Shown one piece after another: positions 62,501 to 64,000 of a DNA stretch of 64,000 nucleotides. How positions within the stretch are numbered: the first letter of the stretch is position 1; each line of letters begins with the position of its first letter. Both the position numbers and the translations under genes were made by a program. Source of the stretch: Hevea brasiliensis (lineage: Eukaryota > Streptophyta > Magnoliopsida > Malpighiales > Euphorbiaceae); contig NC_079496.1 of assembly GCF_030052815.1 (NCBI RefSeq), positions 2,170,001-2,234,000 on the forward strand, written 5' to 3'. The notes under the pieces were generated by a model. It had not been told where the DNA came from and ran no database searches. It saw nothing but the letters and a program-made list of their open reading frames with translations.

Positions 62501-63864
62501 CCCGGATTAAGGGAATTTTGTGCGCATTATCCGAGGGTCCAAACCCACCATATCCTCATAGCTCCAGAAAACACGCCGAGGAATTCCTAAGGCATGATCA
62601 TATCTCCCAATTCCTCACTCTCCACTACCTTAAGTTCCCTTTTACTTCCTCCGTGCCTAAGTTTATTGTGCGCTTTCGCTTTCACAAGGCATGAGGGAGG
62701 GTTCATGTTTTTCATCGTCTTCTTCTGTAAGGTCTTCCTCGTAATCACTTGAAGTAATGGCGCTATGGGGATTTCAAAATTAACCAGAGGATTTTCGAAT
62801 CTATTGGATTATTAGGTGCTAATTGATGAATGGTCCTGAATGAATAAAGAATAGAACAGGTTATAAGGATGGAATTTAAAAGGAAAGAAAGAGAGTGTTG
62901 GATTTAAAAAATGCGCTATCAATTTATTAATAATATTAATGCCATAAGAAAAGGTCCATTTACAGTATTACACTTGTCACCATGGACAAAGTGATCAAGT
63001 GTAGATAACTGCAGGTACTTTACTCGAGATTGAGTACGTGGATATCCTCCATTGTCCGCTTGTTCACCTCCCGCCTCAACCATCAAGTAGACTAGGGCCT
63101 CATACAAGGAGTCCAGTTGGATGACATCGATGGATGGATCATCGGGTGATTCTTCTGTATTTGCCGGATGTTGAATGACCGGTTTGGTGAAGATCTCCAT
63201 GACTCTCGGGACTACTTTCATCTTTCCCATCTTATGGTCAAACCTCTGATCCCGAAGTATTTTCCTCATCCGTAATCGCCCATCCACGAGGGCATCCTCC
63301 TCATATCCCAAACCACTACGGCCCACCTTCCGAATAGCCAGATGGGTTCCACGATCCCTTGTAATGTGGCGCCTAGGCCTTTACCCTCTTCATACCCGCT
63401 TCTTTGACAAAGACTTTGGCTACCATAGCCATAGCCCCTCTTTCCCAAAGATCTTGCACCAAGGGCCCGGAAAGAACTCTCCAATGATTCCTACCGCTTC
63501 ACATAGGGAAGTGATTACGGCTTGGTGACCAAGATGGCCTCTTCGCCTCACAGTGATGATTTTGCCGCCCTTAATGTATTTGACCTTCCGTGCAAAGTCA
63601 AGGAACAAAGATTCGCGAATGGATCCATGGTCTTCCCAACAAAGATAGTGTAAGCGGCTCAATGTTCATGACTGAACGTGACATTGAAAGTACATGCACC
63701 AACTTGATTGGCAAGTCAATGTCCCCAAAGACTCTCTCTCCGGTACCGCCAAAGGCTCTACCACCATAGCACTCGACGTATATATGATTGGTCAACCGCA
63801 CCGCTAAGGTAGCGCTAGGCAAGACATTGAGGGTCGATCCGTTATCGATGAGGACCTTGGCCAC
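59529..63864 (-). pseudogene. Tat/Ogre-like pol remnants: protease, RT, RNase H, integrase
   Basis: Fragments, right to left on the minus strand: protease 63864-63598 (VLIDNGSTLNVLP, the lineage's DNGS version of the active site; LLGRPWIH); protease-RT spacer 63484-62919; RT 62457-61949 (CVDYEDLNKAS, VMPFGLKNAGATY, VDDMI in the catalytic loop); RNase H 61284-60897 (MYFDGAVNLSGNGIGAVLVS); RNase H-integrase linker 60741-60475 (RCVDAKEAKRIL); integrase 60450-59782 (RKCHKC finger, PWPFAMWGIDVIGPINPKA with the first catalytic Asp, MNGAMEGANKNLKRI with the Glu). Frames change many times through small deletions, so no functional polyprotein remains. Its original role was particle maturation, reverse transcription and integration. 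Confidence 0.9.
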
Positions 63865-64000
63865 TATACAACCCTTTGCATTTCACGCTTACATGCAGAG
63901 CTTTATTGTGTCCTAAGCCCGCGGGTCTACCTCCTCTTCGTAAAAGGCTACAAAGCCGATGCCCGGATTTGTTCTACTATCTTCTCAAATTGCCCCGAGT

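Larger units (their letters stand above)
51491..64000 (-). mobile_element. Large Tat/Ogre-like Ty3/gypsy retrotransposon, decayed, 5' part off the right edge
   Basis: On the minus strand, from right to left: protease, reverse transcriptase, RNase H, integrase (all broken, 63864-59529), T-tract and tandem-repeat 3' untranslated region, polypurine tract, then a 3' LTR of about 6.0 kb. The long LTR, the hypervariable tandem-repeat 3' UTR and the pol sequence words all fit the Tat lineage. Gag, primer-binding site and 5' LTR lie beyond 64000. Lesions are mostly small deletions. Confidence 0.85.

Overview
The window is plant nuclear DNA. It is AT-rich, its genes have introns, and it carries plant-specific families (NF-YB, BAHD acyltransferase, HAK/KUP potassium transporter) and plant retrotransposon lineages (Athila, Tat/Ogre-like, copia, RTE LINE, MULE and hAT MITEs). 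A eudicot is clear. The general look of the repeats would fit Malpighiales/Euphorbiaceae, but that is an impression only.

Layout. 1-9700 is the genic end. A small unrecognised minus-strand gene has two exons, at 3270-3432 and 368-492, and runs off the left edge. Its intron holds two MULE-type elements with perfect target-site duplications. Next is a minus-strand ELM2/SANT chromatin protein (4615-9385) with an EAR-like motif. 13278-14758 is a BAHD acyltransferase whose only intron must use a GC-AG splice pair. A 316-bp hAT MITE lies at 17179-17494 and an intronless NF-YB5-like gene at 18851-19357. 22005-22460 is the 3' end of an RTE LINE. 23481-25541 is a pol-less copia element with LTRs, primer-binding site and 5-bp target-site duplication.

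26027-48919 is one dead gene. A HAK-type K+ transporter on the minus strand has exons 1-2 at 47648-48919 and the remaining exons at 26027-28374. The intron between them is about 19.3 kb, because a complete 14.48-kb Athila retrotransposon (30662-45143; LTRs about 99% identical; duplication AAGAA) sits in it, apparently inside an older LTR-like sequence. An 806-bp poly(A) retroposon (47809-48614) splits coding exon 2. Several stops, frameshifts and damaged splice donors confirm loss of function.

50729-64000 is nested repeat. The start of another LTR (50729-51490) is interrupted by a large, decayed, minus-strand Tat/Ogre-like Ty3/gypsy element. It has an approximately 6.0-kb LTR (51491-57477), a polypurine tract, a 60-bp tandem array with alternating variants (57660-58830) and broken pol fragments (59529-63864). 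Its LTR also contains a plus-strand, antisense gene-like unit: a TATA box, then a broken ORF resembling the gypsy-type transposon protein family (Transposase_28), placed divergently from the LTR's own promoter.

Only four or five loci look like working host genes: the left-edge gene, the SANT gene, the BAHD gene and NF-YB. They share no evident pathway. The rest records successive insertions. All calls come from reading the sequence; no database search was possible.
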